This document shows, piece by piece, positions 44,680 to 57,092 of a DNA stretch of 64,000 nucleotides (position 1 is its first letter; every line of letters starts with the position of its first letter). Source of the stretch: Rhizophagus irregularis (taxonomy: Eukaryota; Glomeromycota; Glomeromycetes; Glomerales; Glomeraceae); NCBI RefSeq assembly GCF_026210795.1, contig NC_089451.1, forward strand, positions 3,332,001 through 3,396,000, written 5' to 3'. Below the pieces are notes generated by a model. It worked only from the letters and a program-made list of their open reading frames with translations, did not search any database and was not told the DNA's origin. Made by a program: the position numbers and the translations under genes.

Positions 44680-45330
44680 TCTTAGAATTTTTGATGCGTT
44701 AGTCTTTCAAAAGAAAATGGCCGGAAAAGAAGATCATTAAGAGTACGGACTCGAGACACTGCCACAAATGATAGACCAGCGACGTATTCTCTTACACCGA
44801 AATCTATTATGGCCTTTGGCAGTTCAACCCTTGGCTTTTATGAACTGTTACTCGCCCACGCAAGACAAATAAGAAGTTGCGGGCGTGAACAAGTTGTTGA
44901 TTTTGCTGGCCACGTTTGTCGCATAGGTACAAGCTTTTTGCCTTCCAAAGTTGTAATAGCTGGGCCCGTATAATTGTCAAATTCGATGAGGACAGCATTT
45001 GGAAGAGATTGTGGTCCTTGGCTTCTTTAAACAAAATTTCTTGGACGAATCTCATTGAACCATTTACTAACCCTGCATCTGTCCACAAGTTAGCTCTGAG
45101 TATAAAGCGTGCGCCTCTGGCGAGTAGCAGATGAGCTTCAAGATCTTTTTCTGTATTAGAATCTGCCTTAGGTGCATCACGACCTGTATGTACAGCATGG
45201 ATTTTGGCGATGGGACAGTTTAGAGATCTAAGTTTATTATGGTTGGCCTCATAAACATCGATCTTTCGAGGTAGAATAAATGTGGCATCGGAGAATGGTC
45301 TGTTTAGGTGAATCAGCAAGTGTAGTAAGT
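44680..45330 (-). pseudogene. C-terminal fragment of a Pif1-type helicase, frameshifted
   Basis: The minus strand reads ILPRKIDVYEANHNKLRSLN, IAKIHAVHTGRDAPKADS and LLARGARFILRANLWTDAGL, and then, after a frameshift, AVLIEFDNYTGPAITTLEGK. It returns to the first frame for RGRVTVHKSQGL and shifts again for LPKAIIDFGVREYVAGLSF and VAVSRVRTL. These are the late motifs of Pif1/RRM3 SF1B helicases (TVHKSQG, then SRVR). The N-terminal ATPase core is absent. Such copies are very frequent in these genomes, both as free genes and as Helitron cargo. It is dead. Confidence 0.8.
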
Positions 45331-48300
45331 GTTTTCCAGTCTTCTATTGTTGTTTCTCTATCACATAAATGTAATAAAATTTTTTTTTTAAATGTGACAA
45401 TTATAATTTGATGCAGACCCCACTAAAACCGTGCAGACGAAATTCCGGGAACACAACGGTTCTCGTTTCCCTAGTTTTAACATCTTTTTTATATAACATG
45501 AACTTTTATTGATAATTGATTTGTTTTTTCTTTTAGTGTTTCCAAAAAAAATATAATAATTAAAGTTTTTTTGAGTCTTTGGCTAATGACGTAAATGATT
45601 CTTAAATCTAGTAGTAACTCAATAAATTTTGTGCTCAAAATATTACTCTTAATTCTAGTAAAATAAAAATTTAAAATATCATAATTTGTCTTAGATAAAT
45701 GAATAATATCATTAAATTTTATTCCAAAAATAATAAAACATAAATTAAATAATTTCTTGCGGTTATGATGTAGCCGCATGTTCAAATTATAGAATTCTAG
45801 GGAGGGATACAACAAAGAATACTAAAGGATTAAATAAATTGAAGGCTGAAGTTGTGGTGCAGTAATAAGCAACGTTCTCACACGGCTTCTTAATAATAGC
45901 TATTGATTTACTATTAAATAAAGTTAGATTAAACTTTTTTTATAATATGAGTAGTTAACGTAAAGACTATTAAAAATCTACATTTTAGATATAAATATTT
46001 ACAACTATTTTAAGAGATTGTCAAGATGAAAGAACAAAAAAATTAATTCTGTATTTTCTACCTTTTGAAATTTAAGGGTCCATTATATAAATATTTTATT
46101 TACTTAGTACAGTAAATTTAAAAATTAGATGTAACATGAATTTTGAAAGCAAATTAGTCTGCGCTTGTAAGTTCAATAGTTTAAATGATTATTAATACAT
46201 TTTGTTTATTAAGAGCACAGATTTGTTTTATTTGAAAACAATTAAAATTTCTTAATTATTCTGTACTCCTTTTTATAATATTTTCTATTTACGAATTAGT
46301 TTAATTTCCCATATAAATAAGTTATCCCATGAAACTAATATACTACAACTTGACTATATTTACATACTGTATGTTAAATCAAATTAAATAAACTACAAAT
46401 GACAAATTTGTGAATCAACCATTAACGTTTAATATTGTATCTCTTCGTTAAACATTGTGATTCAGCCCAAAATATTCTCGGATAAGTTCATTATAAACGC
46501 GTGAATATGTTAATATCAAACTTTAATCTTCTTTTCTCAACTTTTTAGTTGCATTTTTTTTTATCATGTTGTTTTTTTATTAGAAAATAAAAGCCATATT
46601 ATATCATAAAAATCAAAAAAAAAATATTTTTTAGTTCAATTATTAAATGATGTTTGAATTCTTTAAAAGAGAAAACATTTTTTTTCATTATTATCACATA
46701 TTCCATCAAATCATTAATCAATCATCTGATTAAGATATAAATAAATCATTACTTATTTTCTTTCATCTAATTGTCAATAATTATTATGTATTTTTATTTC
46801 ACTCTAATTATATATATCGAGATTTGTCAATTTTAAATTGTATAAACGAAAATATAGAACTATTAAAAGAATTAGAATTATCAAAATATATAGGGATGTT
46901 ACAGAATGTGGTTTATTCCAAACCGGTTTTAACCCGTTTATGCTCAAACTGATATAGTTAGCAAAAGCTAGTTTTTTTTTAAAAAAAAGGAAGAAAAATA
47001 TATGATTTTTTTTGATGATTTTTTTTTTTTGAAAAATGAGAACTCAAAAAAAAGGAGAGTATTTATAATTTAGCAGTTACCACAAATTAAAAGCAAAAAG
47101 ACATATCGTAAATAAACACATTCCAATTAACATAAAACAAACAAAAGTTTATATTAAAAAAAAGTTCTAATTCTAGATTTTTATTTACAATTTCTAAATA
47201 AATTTTATTCATAAAAATTTAACGAGCTAAATTAGTTCATATTTCACATTAGAATTATTTTGCTAGTCAATTTTTTTGTACTAGATAATAAAATAGTGAC
47301 GTTCTTGACGGGCGGTTCTTCGTAATTAATTAGATAATAATGACATATACTTATTACACCACTAAAAGTTTTGTTAACTGCTGATCGTATTAAATAGAAA
47401 AGCTGTTAATATTAAATGTATTATATAATTTTTTGTGCATATATTTAAAATATTTCAACGTAATTTAATAGATACTGATTAAAGCTACAAAATGACGTTG
47501 AGATTATCCTTTTTGGTTATCTAAATCAAAAGTTATTAACCTGTAAAATTCAGGTATTTTATATATAATTTTCAGACTTGAAACATATAATTTTGGTTAG
47601 TCATTATAAATTTTGGCCGGAATATAAGCTTAATCAGTCAATATCAAAAAGTCTTAAATAAAATCTTAATTCTAAGCTAAAATTAATAATTTCAGCCAGA
47701 AGTATTAATCACATGATTTACTACTGTCCAATAAAAAGTCAATATTAATTCGATCACGTGATTTTTTAAATTTTTTAATTTGAAACATATTGATGATTTG
47801 TTGTGTCTTCCGCTATATTAATTATAAAAATATTACATAATTTATCGGCGGTTTTCATTAATTTCTGTTATAAAAGGTCGTTCTAAGAGGGTTAGAATTC
47901 AACATACTTTCATAGGTTCATTTAAATAAATTATATTATGCATGTTAATATTATTTGTTTCTCTTTTTCAAAAACTTACATATGGAATTATAACCGAAAA
48001 TTATTGATTTTATTATTGTAGGTAATAATGTAATATCCTAAATTATATTAATATGGTTTATTAATATTATTTGTTATAATTATGATAAGAAAATAATAAC
48101 CTAGTATCATTTTCTTTGCCGCTGATTAAAACGGAAATATATGAAATTTCTAAGTAAATTAAGAATTAACGTTTGGTATCAATATAAGAAAATGCATTGC
48201 GTGGTGATCATCAGAAGTCGCATTTTGAAGAAAAATTCTATCATTTCAATTAAAAAAAAAGTATTTATTTTTTTAAAAAAAAGAATTTGTACAAATCATA

Positions 48301-48345
48301 CGTGTAAAGGTGATGAGCAAAATCATTTACAAGAATGTCAAAAAA
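45331..48345. other. Three-kilobase AT-rich non-coding stretch
   Basis: No supported gene. The minus-strand frame at 45489-45815 and the plus-strand frame at 48141-48353 are Ile/Leu/Lys/Asn-rich translations without a recognisable domain. No clear repeats or RNA genes. Confidence 0.45.
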
Positions 48346-48534
48346 TCATTTAGTAGAAAATCTAACCTGATCATGACTTGCAATAGGCTTAAATTGGTAA
48401 CTGCAACATTCTACTTTTTTTATCGAAATAATAAAACCTCTACATAACCTTTTTTTGTGTATTGTATCAAGATAAATAACTGATGCATAATACAATCCAG
48501 CTGGTATAGTTCCAAAAATATTTAAATAAATCAT
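48346..48534 (-). other. Unassigned exon-like frame
   Basis: A 62-residue frame beginning MIYLNIFGTIPAGLYYAS ends at ASHDQ, followed by GTTAGA, a possible donor. Composition is more protein-like than its surroundings, but no partner exon or family is recognised. Kept only as a possibility. Confidence 0.2.
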
Positions 48535-48904
48535 CTATAAAAAATTTTACATTATTTATTTTTAATTTTATACATTGGAATGGGTTTATACTTTATACTT
48601 ATTTTAATAACTCATTACGCCGGATTTATGAAATTTAGCAAAAACCCTGTGCGCTTCAGGAATTAAAATTAACTTAGGAACATTAGGCTTTTTTCCTAAA
48701 AAATGTCAAATAATGACGCGCCTTTAACACTGGAAAATTGGTTAGATAATGGGAAAATTGGTTAGACGCAAGATTTGGGGTACAAAAAACTTTTTAGAGC
48801 CCATTTTTGACTGTTCATTAATAAATTTGGTGATTAAAATACTGTCAAATATTTATTTAAATTGACATTACAGACAAATGGTTATTTTATGATGTTACAT
48901 TTAA

Positions 48905-49145
48905 TAATTGGAAAGGTTATAAAAATGATTTATTCAAATTAAAAACTAAGAAACTTGTAAAATTTTTATTACTCTAGTCTTAGTGTTTAAATAATTCTAA
49001 GTAAAATAGTAAAAAAGAATATAAATATTTAATACTTGGATAAGCTATGAAAAAAAAGGAATTATTCAAATTACAAACTAAGAAACTTGTAAATATTTTA
49101 CTACTCTAGTCTTAGTGTTTAAATAAATCTAATAAGAATAAAAAA
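48905..49145. repeat. Tandem duplication of about 120 bp
   Basis: ATTCAAATTA-AAAACTAAG, AAACTTGTAAA, TTACTCTAGTCTTAGTG and TTTAAATAA occur in the same order at about 48930-48995 and 49055-49130. Non-coding. Confidence 0.7.
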
Positions 49146-49261
49146 AAAAAATTTCTGTTGAGTACATCATATCAAATATCACTTAAAAAACTACAAATCT
49201 TTTAATTTCATTTGTATTAAACACCTAAATAATTTATACTAGGAAACGGGAACCGTTGTAA

Positions 49262-49470
49262 GTCCGGAGCGAGGTATAATAATAAAGATGTAGCGATATT
49301 CTACTAATTAGCAGCATAACGCCTTGGAATTCCGGTAATTTTCTGCTGATTAGCAGCATAACGCCTTGGAATTCCTGGACAGAGAAACTCACGTGATTGA
49401 AAATTTACACGTTATTTCCATAGATCATCATAGTGCGTAAACATATATAGTCCTTCGCTTCGCTCCGGAC
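49262..49470. mobile_element. MITE bounded by GTCCGGAGCGA inverted repeats, 209 bp
   Basis: The left end is GTCCGGAGCGA (49262-49272) and the right end TCGCTCCGGAC (49460-49470), a perfect 11-bp inverted repeat. Inside, a direct duplication of GATTAGCAGCATAACGCCTT and GGAATTCC appears near 49305 and 49348. The same family word occurs at 44304. No target duplication was defined with certainty. Confidence 0.65.
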
Positions 49471-49524
49471 AATAAATAAAAATTAATTTCACATAAACAA
49501 TTTGCAAATTTACCTTTTTCATAT

Positions 49525-50737
49525 TTATTTATACATACCAATTCTATAATTATTCAAATCATCACTTACTACATTTTCAAGAATTTCATCATCACTTAGT
49601 ATTATTCGTAAATCTTCACTTTCAAGAATTTCATTCAATTTTTTACTAGTAAAATCAAATAAGCGACTTGTATAACATGTTTGTGGATGAGATTCAATAG
49701 CAAAATTGTTATGCTGCCCAATTGGTAGTGCATCTATAAATTCCATAATACTGTGTTTTAATTCTTCATTAATATCTTCAATTTTCTTTCTTGTAGGAAG
49801 ATAAATCCATTTTTCAATAATATCTAATACTTCCTTAGCAGATGGCCTTTTTAATGGATCTTCATCCCAACATTTTTTCATTAAATCTACATAGCATTGT
49901 GGAGTATTTTCAATAATTTCAGGACGTTCACCTTTACAAATATCTAAACTAAGGTAAATATCATGTGCTCTATTATTAAATGGTGGCACTCCAGATGTAA
50001 ATTCCCACATAATCATAGAAAAACTATATATATCACTAGCCGGAGTATAAGGTTTACCTCTTAAAACTTCAGGTGCCATAAATGACATAACACCATAAAT
50101 ATCATACCTTTTCAAAATTGATTTTACAGGTCTACATAATCCTAAATCACTAATATAAATTTTATCCTTATTCTTAACATTATGATTTAAAATATTGCCA
50201 TCATGAAAATCACAATGAGTAAGATTATTTTTATGTATTTCATTAAGTCCAGAAATAATTTCATACAACATGCATAATTTTTGCTTCCAATGATTTTTCA
50301 TTATTTCCATCAAATTTCCTCTTAAATCACCTTTGTTTGCATAATCCATTACTACCATATATTTTGGAATGCTTGAATCTTCTGTAAATCCATGAAAATT
50401 AATAATATCACTTGAACTTAAACATTTTTCATGATATATCCACTATAAAAAAATAATATTAATATATTAATATAAATAAATTACAATTTAAATTAAAAAA
50501 ATAATAATATACTATCATACCTCATTTAAAAATTCATTTAAATTCTCATTTAAATTCTTGTGACATTTAAGAATTACATCTTTATTTCCATCATTATTTG
50601 ACCAAATAGCTTTATATATAGTACCAAATCCTCCTTCATTAAGATATTCAATATTTTGAAATTTATTATAAGGAATCCATTTTAATTTTTTTTTAAGAAT
50701 AAAATCATCTATAATTGCATTCCCACTTTTCCCAAAT
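49525..50737 (-). CDS. TKL-like protein kinase, 5' end not visible
   Basis: Two exons, 50521-50737 and 49525-50442, give at least 377 residues up to TAA at 49525. The domain has all core motifs: NEGGFGTIYKAIW glycine loop, VILKC lysine, HCDFHDGNIL catalytic loop, ISDLGLCR and APEVLRG, with a conserved tail to about residue 300. The first visible exon opens with FGKSGNAIIDDFIL, equivalent to the SGNNEVDKFIQ segment of the kinase at 42.4-43.9 kb. The Cys-rich leader and start codon that should precede it are absent from the next 250 bases. Beyond that the minus-strand upstream side is the intron-like satellite. Either the first exon lies far upstream across the satellite, or the gene has lost its 5' end. 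A GTATGT near the end could also be a donor to a further 3' exon. Confidence 0.8.
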
Positions 50738-50759
50738 CTATAAATTTAAATAATTAAAA

Positions 50760-53690
50760 TTATATTATAGTTTATATTAAAATTTACACCAAAAATTAAA
50801 TTCATAATTAACACTTACTCTAAAATTTAAATAGGAATTTAATATAATATAAAGTTTTAATTTTTGGACAAATATATATAATAACCTATAATTTACAACT
50901 TACCAACTGTAAAAGTGAATAAAGAATCCAGTTAGCAAATAAATATTATGTAAAATATAAAAACAAAAAACTTACAAGCTATATCATAAATATTTTTAAA
51001 TAAAGAATTTAGATAATTTAAATTATATGCAAATATTATATAAATAAGTAATAATAGGATTAAATAAATAACTTACCTCCTATATTATTAATTAAATAAA
51101 GAATTTAATTAGTTTAAATTATATGTAAATATTATATTAAATTAGTAATAATAAAATTAAATAAATAACTTACTTCCTATATTATTAAATAGTTTTTAAA
51201 TAAAAATTAGTTTGTTTAAATTATATATAAATATTATATAAAGAAGTAATAATAGAATTAAATAAATAACTTACTTTCTATATTATTAAATATTTTTTTA
51301 AATAAAAAATTTTAGTTAGTTTAAATTATATATAAATATTATATAAATAAGTAATAATAGAATAAATATAAAACAACTTACTTACTATATCAGATATTAT
51401 TAAATAATTTTTAAATAAAAAATTTAATTAGTTTAAATTATATGTAAATAGTATTATATAAATAAGTAATAATAGAATTAAATAAATAACTTACTTTCTA
51501 TATTATTAAATAATTTTTTGAATAAAAACTTTAGTTAGTTTAAATTATATGTAAATATTATATAAATAAACAATAATAGAATAAAAAATAACTTACGCCC
51601 TGTATTATTAAATAATTTTAAATAAAGAATTTAGTTAGTTTAAATTATAAATAATTAATAATAGAATTTATATAACTTACACCCTAAATAATTTTTAAAT
51701 AAAGAATTTAATTAGTTTAAATTATATAAATAAGTAATAATAGAATTAAATAAATAACCTACAATCTATATCATTTAATTTTTTAAATAAAAAATTTAGT
51801 TAATTTAAACTACCTATAAAACTAAATGAATAACTTATAACTTACGAACTATTAAATAAAAAATTTAATTATTTTAAATTATATGTAAAACATTATATAA
51901 ATAAATAATAATAGAACTGAATGAATCACTTATAACTTACAATCTATTAAATAAAAAATTTAATTAGTTTAAATTATATGTAAAATATATAAATAATAAT
52001 AATAGAATTAAATAAATAACTTATAACTTACAAACTATTAAATAAAAAACTCAATCAGCTTAAATTATATGTAAAATATTATATAAATAAGTAATAACAG
52101 AATTAAGTAAATAACTTACAAACTATATTATTTAAATAATTTATTAAATAAAGAATTTAGTTAGTTTTAAATTATAAATAAATAATAATAGAATTAAAAT
52201 AAATAACTTACACCCTAAATAATTTTTTAAATAAAGAATTTAATTAGTTTAAATTATATGCTAATATTATAAATAAGTAATAATAGAACTTACACACTAT
52301 ATTATTTAAATAAAGAATTCAGTCAGTTTAAATTATATATAAATATTATATAAATAAATAATAATAGAATTAAATAAATAACTTACAAACTATATCATTT
52401 AATTTTTAAATAAAGAATTTGATTAGTTTAAACTATATGCAAATATATATAAATAAGTAATAATAGAATTAAATAAATAACTTACACCCTGTATTATTAA
52501 ATAATTTCAAATAAAGAATTTAGTTTTTAAATCATAAATAAATAATAATAGAATTAAAATAAATAACTTACACCCTAAATAATTTTTTTAAAGAATTTAA
52601 TTAGTTAAAATTATATGTTAATATTATATAAATAAGTAATAATAGAACTTACCCACTATATTATTTAAATAAAGAATTTAGTTAGTTTAAATTATATATA
52701 AATATTATATAAATAATAAGTAATAATAGAGTTAAATAAATAACTTATGCCTTACCAACTAAAATAAATTACAAAATAGTTTTTTAAATAAAGAATTTAG
52801 TTAGCTTAAATTATATGTAAATATTATTTATCATATTTTTAATTATCACCATCTAAAATTATATAAATAAGTAATAATAGAATTAAATAAATAACTTACA
52901 TTCTATTTAAGTAAAGAATTTAATTAATTTAAATTTTAAATTGTATGTAAATATTATATAAATAAGTAATAATAATAGTATCAAATAAATAACTTATGCC
53001 TTACCAACTAAAATAAATTACAAAATAATTTTTTAAATAAAGAAATTAGTTAGTTTAAATTATATGTAAATATTATATAAATAAGTATAATAAAATTAAA
53101 TAACATATTACTAAAAATTTTTAAATAAAGAATTCAGCTAGTTTAAATTATATATAAATATTACAAATTAAAATAATAATAATAGAATTAAATAAATAAC
53201 TTACCAACTAAAATAAGTTACAAAATAATTTTTTAATAAAAAAAATTTAGTTAGTTTAAATTATATATAAATATTAAGTAATAATAGAATTAAATAAATA
53301 ATTTATAATTTACTGACTAAATAAATTACAAAATAATTTGAATTTAATTAGTTTAAATTATACATTAATACCATATAAATCAGTTAATAATAGAATTAAA
53401 TAAATAACTTACATACTATATTATTAAATAGTATTTTAAATAAAGAATTTAGTTAGTTTAGATTATATATAAATATTATATGAATGAGTAATAATCGAAT
53501 TAAATAAATAACTTACTCCCTATATTATTAAAAAATAAAGAATTCAGTTAGTTTATATTGTATATATTATTATATAAATAAGTAATAATAGAATTGAATA
53601 AATAACTTACAAACTATATTATTTAAATAATTTATTAAATAAGAAATTAGTTAGTTTAAATTATATATAAATATTATACAAATAAGTAAT
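50760..53690 (-). repeat. Satellite of intron-like monomers (about 28 copies of roughly 80-115 bp)
   Basis: On the minus strand each monomer begins GTAAGTTATTTATTTAATTC, continues through TTATATAATATTTACATA and AATTTAAACTAACTAAATTC (a branch-point-like ACTAAC), and ends TTATTTAATAATATAG or a variant with AG. The next GTAAGT follows after exactly three bases in nearly all junctions read: GAG, GAA, AAA, TAA, GGC, GGT, ATT, TTC, TTT, TGT, TGG, AAT, TAT and GGA. So donor, branch site and acceptor words are conserved while the three bases vary. Minor variants have TTATGCCTTACC. The first monomers abut the minus-strand kinase exon at 50737. Confidence 0.88.
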
Positions 53691-53700
53691 TAAATAACTA

Positions 53701-55181
53701 GTGTACTTTTGGATATAGTGAGTGAGTTTATTTTTGAAAGTATACTAATAAATTAATAAAAGATTTTTTTATAACAATAGATTGTGTTAGTGAGATTTAT
53801 AAAAAAATTTAATGAGATTTTTTTTTAATAATAGTTTGGTATAAAAAAATTTTCTATGATTTTTTTTTAATACCAATATATTGGTAATAAACAATTAACT
53901 TATTAACTGAAGTTAATAATTGTTTTTAGTAAGATTTTTTTTATAGTTCACAGTAACACTAATATTACTGATAAGTAATATAAATAAAACAATAGATTAC
54001 ATTTAATAAGGTTAATAAAAAAATTTTCCAAGATTTTTTTAATGGTATAGTACAATAGATAGATATAATAAAATTTTCTGAGATTTATATTAATAACAAT
54101 AGGTATGCTAAATTTTTGGTGATTATTTTTTTTAATAACAATAATAGATTGGTATCATAGTACAATGGATGGTATAGTACAATGGATTGATTTAATAAAA
54201 TTTTTTGTGTTTTTTTTTAATAACAATAGATTGGTAATAGACAATAAAAAATGTTGCAAAAACATTAAAAACTGAACTGATAATGAATTGGCAAATCATA
54301 TTGGTTTTCAATAATTACTAGTCGCAGTAATAATTGTCTATTACCAATCTATTGTTATTAAAAAAAAGTCACCAAAAATTTTATCATACCTATTGTTGTT
54401 AAAATAAATCCCAAGAAATTTTATACCTAGTATCTTTTGTACTATACCAATTAATTTGTCATAAAAAATTCCAGAAACTGATCTATTGTATTAATAAAAA
54501 ATCTTAGAAAATTCTTTATATCTATCCATTATAAGTTATAACATACCAATCTGTTGTTATCAAAAAATTTTTTATATTGATCTAATGACTCTATTGTTAA
54601 AAAAAAAGTTCAGAAAATATATTTATATCAATCTATTATTAAAAAAAAAAATTCAGAAAATTTTTTTATATCTATTCATTGTACTATACCAATCTATTGT
54701 TAAAAAAATCTCAAATTTTTTTTATATATCTTAATCTATTTTATAAAAGTTTATTAAGTTATCTATTACCTATTAATAGTATTAGTATTACTGGAAAAAA
54801 TTTTACTAAAAAACAATTATTAACTTAATAAGTTAATGATTGTTATTACCAATTTATTGTTATTAAAAAAATCACAAAAATCTTATTAAATAAATCTATT
54901 GTACTATGATACCAATCTATTGTTTAATATTAAAAAAAAATCACCAAAAATGTTATCATACCTATTGTTATTAAAATAAATTCCAGAAAATTTTATTATA
55001 TCTATCTATTGTACTATACTATTATATTATTAAAAATAAAAAATCCTAGAAAATTTTTTTATACCAAACTATTATTAAAAAAAAGTCTCATTAAATTTTT
55101 TTATAAATCTCACTAAACACAATCTATTGTTTATAAAAAAATTTTTTATTAATTTATTAGTATACTTTTACAAAAGTACAC
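53701..55181. mobile_element. Foldback (long inverted-repeat) element, 1,481 bp, TA-flanked
   Basis: The ends are GTGTACTTTTG and CAAAAGTACAC, with TA on each side (53699-53700, 55182-55183). The two arms are roughly inverse copies around a centre near 54280-54320. For example AACAATAGATTGGTAATAGA at 54232-54251 pairs with TCTATTACCAATCTATTGTT at about 54328-54347, and AAAGTATACTAATAAATTAA in the left arm pairs with TTAATTTATTAGTATACTTT in the right. The arms also contain internal repeats of AATTTTTTTATA-like words. No protein is encoded. The TA target points to a Tc1/mariner-type mobiliser. A partial relative is at 17172-17438. Confidence 0.78.
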
Positions 55182-55183
55182 TA

Positions 55184-56190
55184 TTTTTTTTGATTTTTAG
55201 CTAACAAAAACGTCAAGTATGACGTTTTTAGCTAATAAAAATCATTTTCCCTTGATTTTTAATAACAAAAACGTCAAGTCTGACGTTTTTAGCTAATAAA
55301 AATCAAATTTCCTTGATTTTTAATAACAAAAACGTCAAGTCTGACGTTTTTAGCTAATAAAAATCAAATTTCCTTGATTTTTAATAACAAAAACGTCAAG
55401 TCTGACGTTTTTAGCTAATAAAAATCATTTTCCCTTGATTTTTAATAACAAAAACGTCAAGTCTGACGTTCTTAGCTAATAAAAATCAAATTTTCTTGAT
55501 TTTTAATAACAAAAACGTCAAGTCTGACGTTCTTAGCTAATAAAAATCATTTTTCCTTGATTTTTAATAACAAAAACGTCAAGTCTGACGTTCTTAGCTA
55601 ATAAAAATCAAATTTTCTTGATTTTTAATAACAAAAACGTCAAGTCTGACGTTCTTAGCTAATAAAAATCATTTTTCCTTGATTTTTAATAACAAAAACG
55701 TCAAGTCTGACGTTCTTAGCTAATAAAAATCAAATTTTCTTGATTTTTAATAACAAAAACGTCAAGTCTGACGTTCTTAGCTAATAAAAATCAAATTTTC
55801 TTGATTTTTAATAACAAAAACGTCAAGTCTGACGTTCTTAGCTAATAAAAATCAAAAAAAAAATGATTTTTTAATCACAAAAACGTCAAGTCTGACGTTT
55901 TTGATTAAAAAAATCATTTTTTTTTGATTTTTTAATCACAGAAACGTCAAGTTGATTAAAAAAATCAATTATTTTGACGTTTTTGATTAAAAAAAATCAA
56001 TTATTTTTGATTTTTCAATCACAAAAACGTCAAGTCTGACGTTTTGATTAAAAAAAATTATTTTTTTTTGATTTTTCAATCACAAAAACGTCAAGTCTGA
56101 CGTTTTGATTAAAAAAAATTGATTTTTTTTTGATTTTTCAATCACAAAAACGTCAAATTTTTGACGTTTTTGATTAAAAAAAAAATTTTT
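55184..56190. repeat. Tandem array of 61-bp units with AACGTCAAGTCTGACGTT palindrome
   Basis: About sixteen units. The typical unit is CTTGATTTTTAATAACAAAA followed by ACGTCAAGTCTGACGTT and then TTAGCTAATAAAAATCA. The unit as a whole is a near-palindrome (TGATTTTTA...TAAAAATCA). The last five or six copies (55850-56190) are a shorter variant with TTTTGATTAAAAAAAT. Non-coding. Confidence 0.92.
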
Positions 56191-56194
56191 TTTT

Positions 56195-56465
56195 TTCACA
56201 TTTTAATAAAAAATGATCAACATACTATTTCATGATCTGTCAAATTAACATTCTTTTTGAGCAGCACAGTTAAACTCAGCGCAAAAAGTTTCCATAGTGA
56301 ATGTTTACTTTCTCTGTACATGTACATGTACTGTACATGTTCATGTTCATGTTCATGTTCATGTACATGTACAAGTACATAATAATATAAAGATTAACTG
56401 GAGACTTTTTTACCAAAAAGGCAATTTTTTTCGTATCCACGGCAACTGTGCATGTGGTGATTTTT
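56195..56465 (-). repeat. Dispersed 265-bp module with GTACATGTAC core, copy 2 (inverted)
   Basis: The reverse complement aligns with 13546-13810 over its whole length, including GTACTTGTACATGTACATG and the flanking ACTTTTTGC and TTTAACTGTGC words. This copy adds four GTTCATG/CATGAAC units. It directly joins the 61-bp palindromic array on the side where copy 1 faces the 51-bp array. Confidence 0.8.
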
Positions 56466-56569
56466 AAAAATGGAATGGGAAAATTTTGGCGAAAATCTGG
56501 TCAAAATGGGATGATCGACTAAAATTTTTTCCCCTTAAAGATAAAAATTACCAGAAAATCTTATCTTTG

Positions 56570-57065
56570 GGTTAACTTACGAGTTACTGTATATTATTAA
56601 ATAATTTTTTAAATAAAGAATAAATATTATATAAATAAGTAATAATAGAATTAAATAAATAACTTAATTATATAAAAATATTATAACAATAAGTAATAAT
56701 AGGATTAAAATAAATAAATTACCTTCTATATTATTAAATAATTTTTTAAATAAAAAATTTAGTTAATTTAAATTACTTATATAATTGAATGAATAACTTA
56801 TAACTTACTCCCTATTAATAAAGAATTTAGTTAGTTTAATTGTATGTAAATATTATATAAATAATTAATAATAGAACTTACACACTATATTATTTAAATA
56901 AAGAATTTGATTAGTTTAAATTATATGTAAATATCATATAAATCAGTTAATAATAGAATTAAATAAATAACTTACATACTATATTATTAAATAGTATTTT
57001 AAATAAAGAAATTAGTTAGTTTAGATTATATATAATATTATATAAAAAAGTAATAATCAAATTAA
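56570..57065 (-). repeat. Intron-like satellite block interrupted by the TTAA transposon (left part)
   Basis: About five monomers with the same GTAAGT...ACTAAC...AG layout on the minus strand. Three-base spacers between acceptor and donor are AAG, GGA, TGT and TAT. The block ends at the TTAA (57062-57065) that is duplicated by the transposon. Confidence 0.85.
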
Positions 57066-57092
57066 GGGGAGTGTGTAGTCACGTGATTTTTA
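57066..57092 (+). repeat. Left terminal inverted repeat of the TTAA transposon
   Basis: Begins GGGGAGTGTG and contains the palindrome TCACGTGA. It matches 62220-62246 inverted, with one T/C difference. Confidence 0.9.

Noticed and set aside
45489-45815. 108-residue minus-strand gene
   Set aside because: Ile/Leu/Asn/Lys-rich translation typical of AT-rich non-coding DNA, with no domain, intron signal or context.
17439-53700. A single 36-kb transposon bounded by the two foldback-family copies
   Set aside because: The inward-facing ends GTACAC-TA and TA-GTGTAC match, but each belongs to its own element. The left copy is partial with a direct-oriented interior, and the genes between are ordinary host and relic genes.
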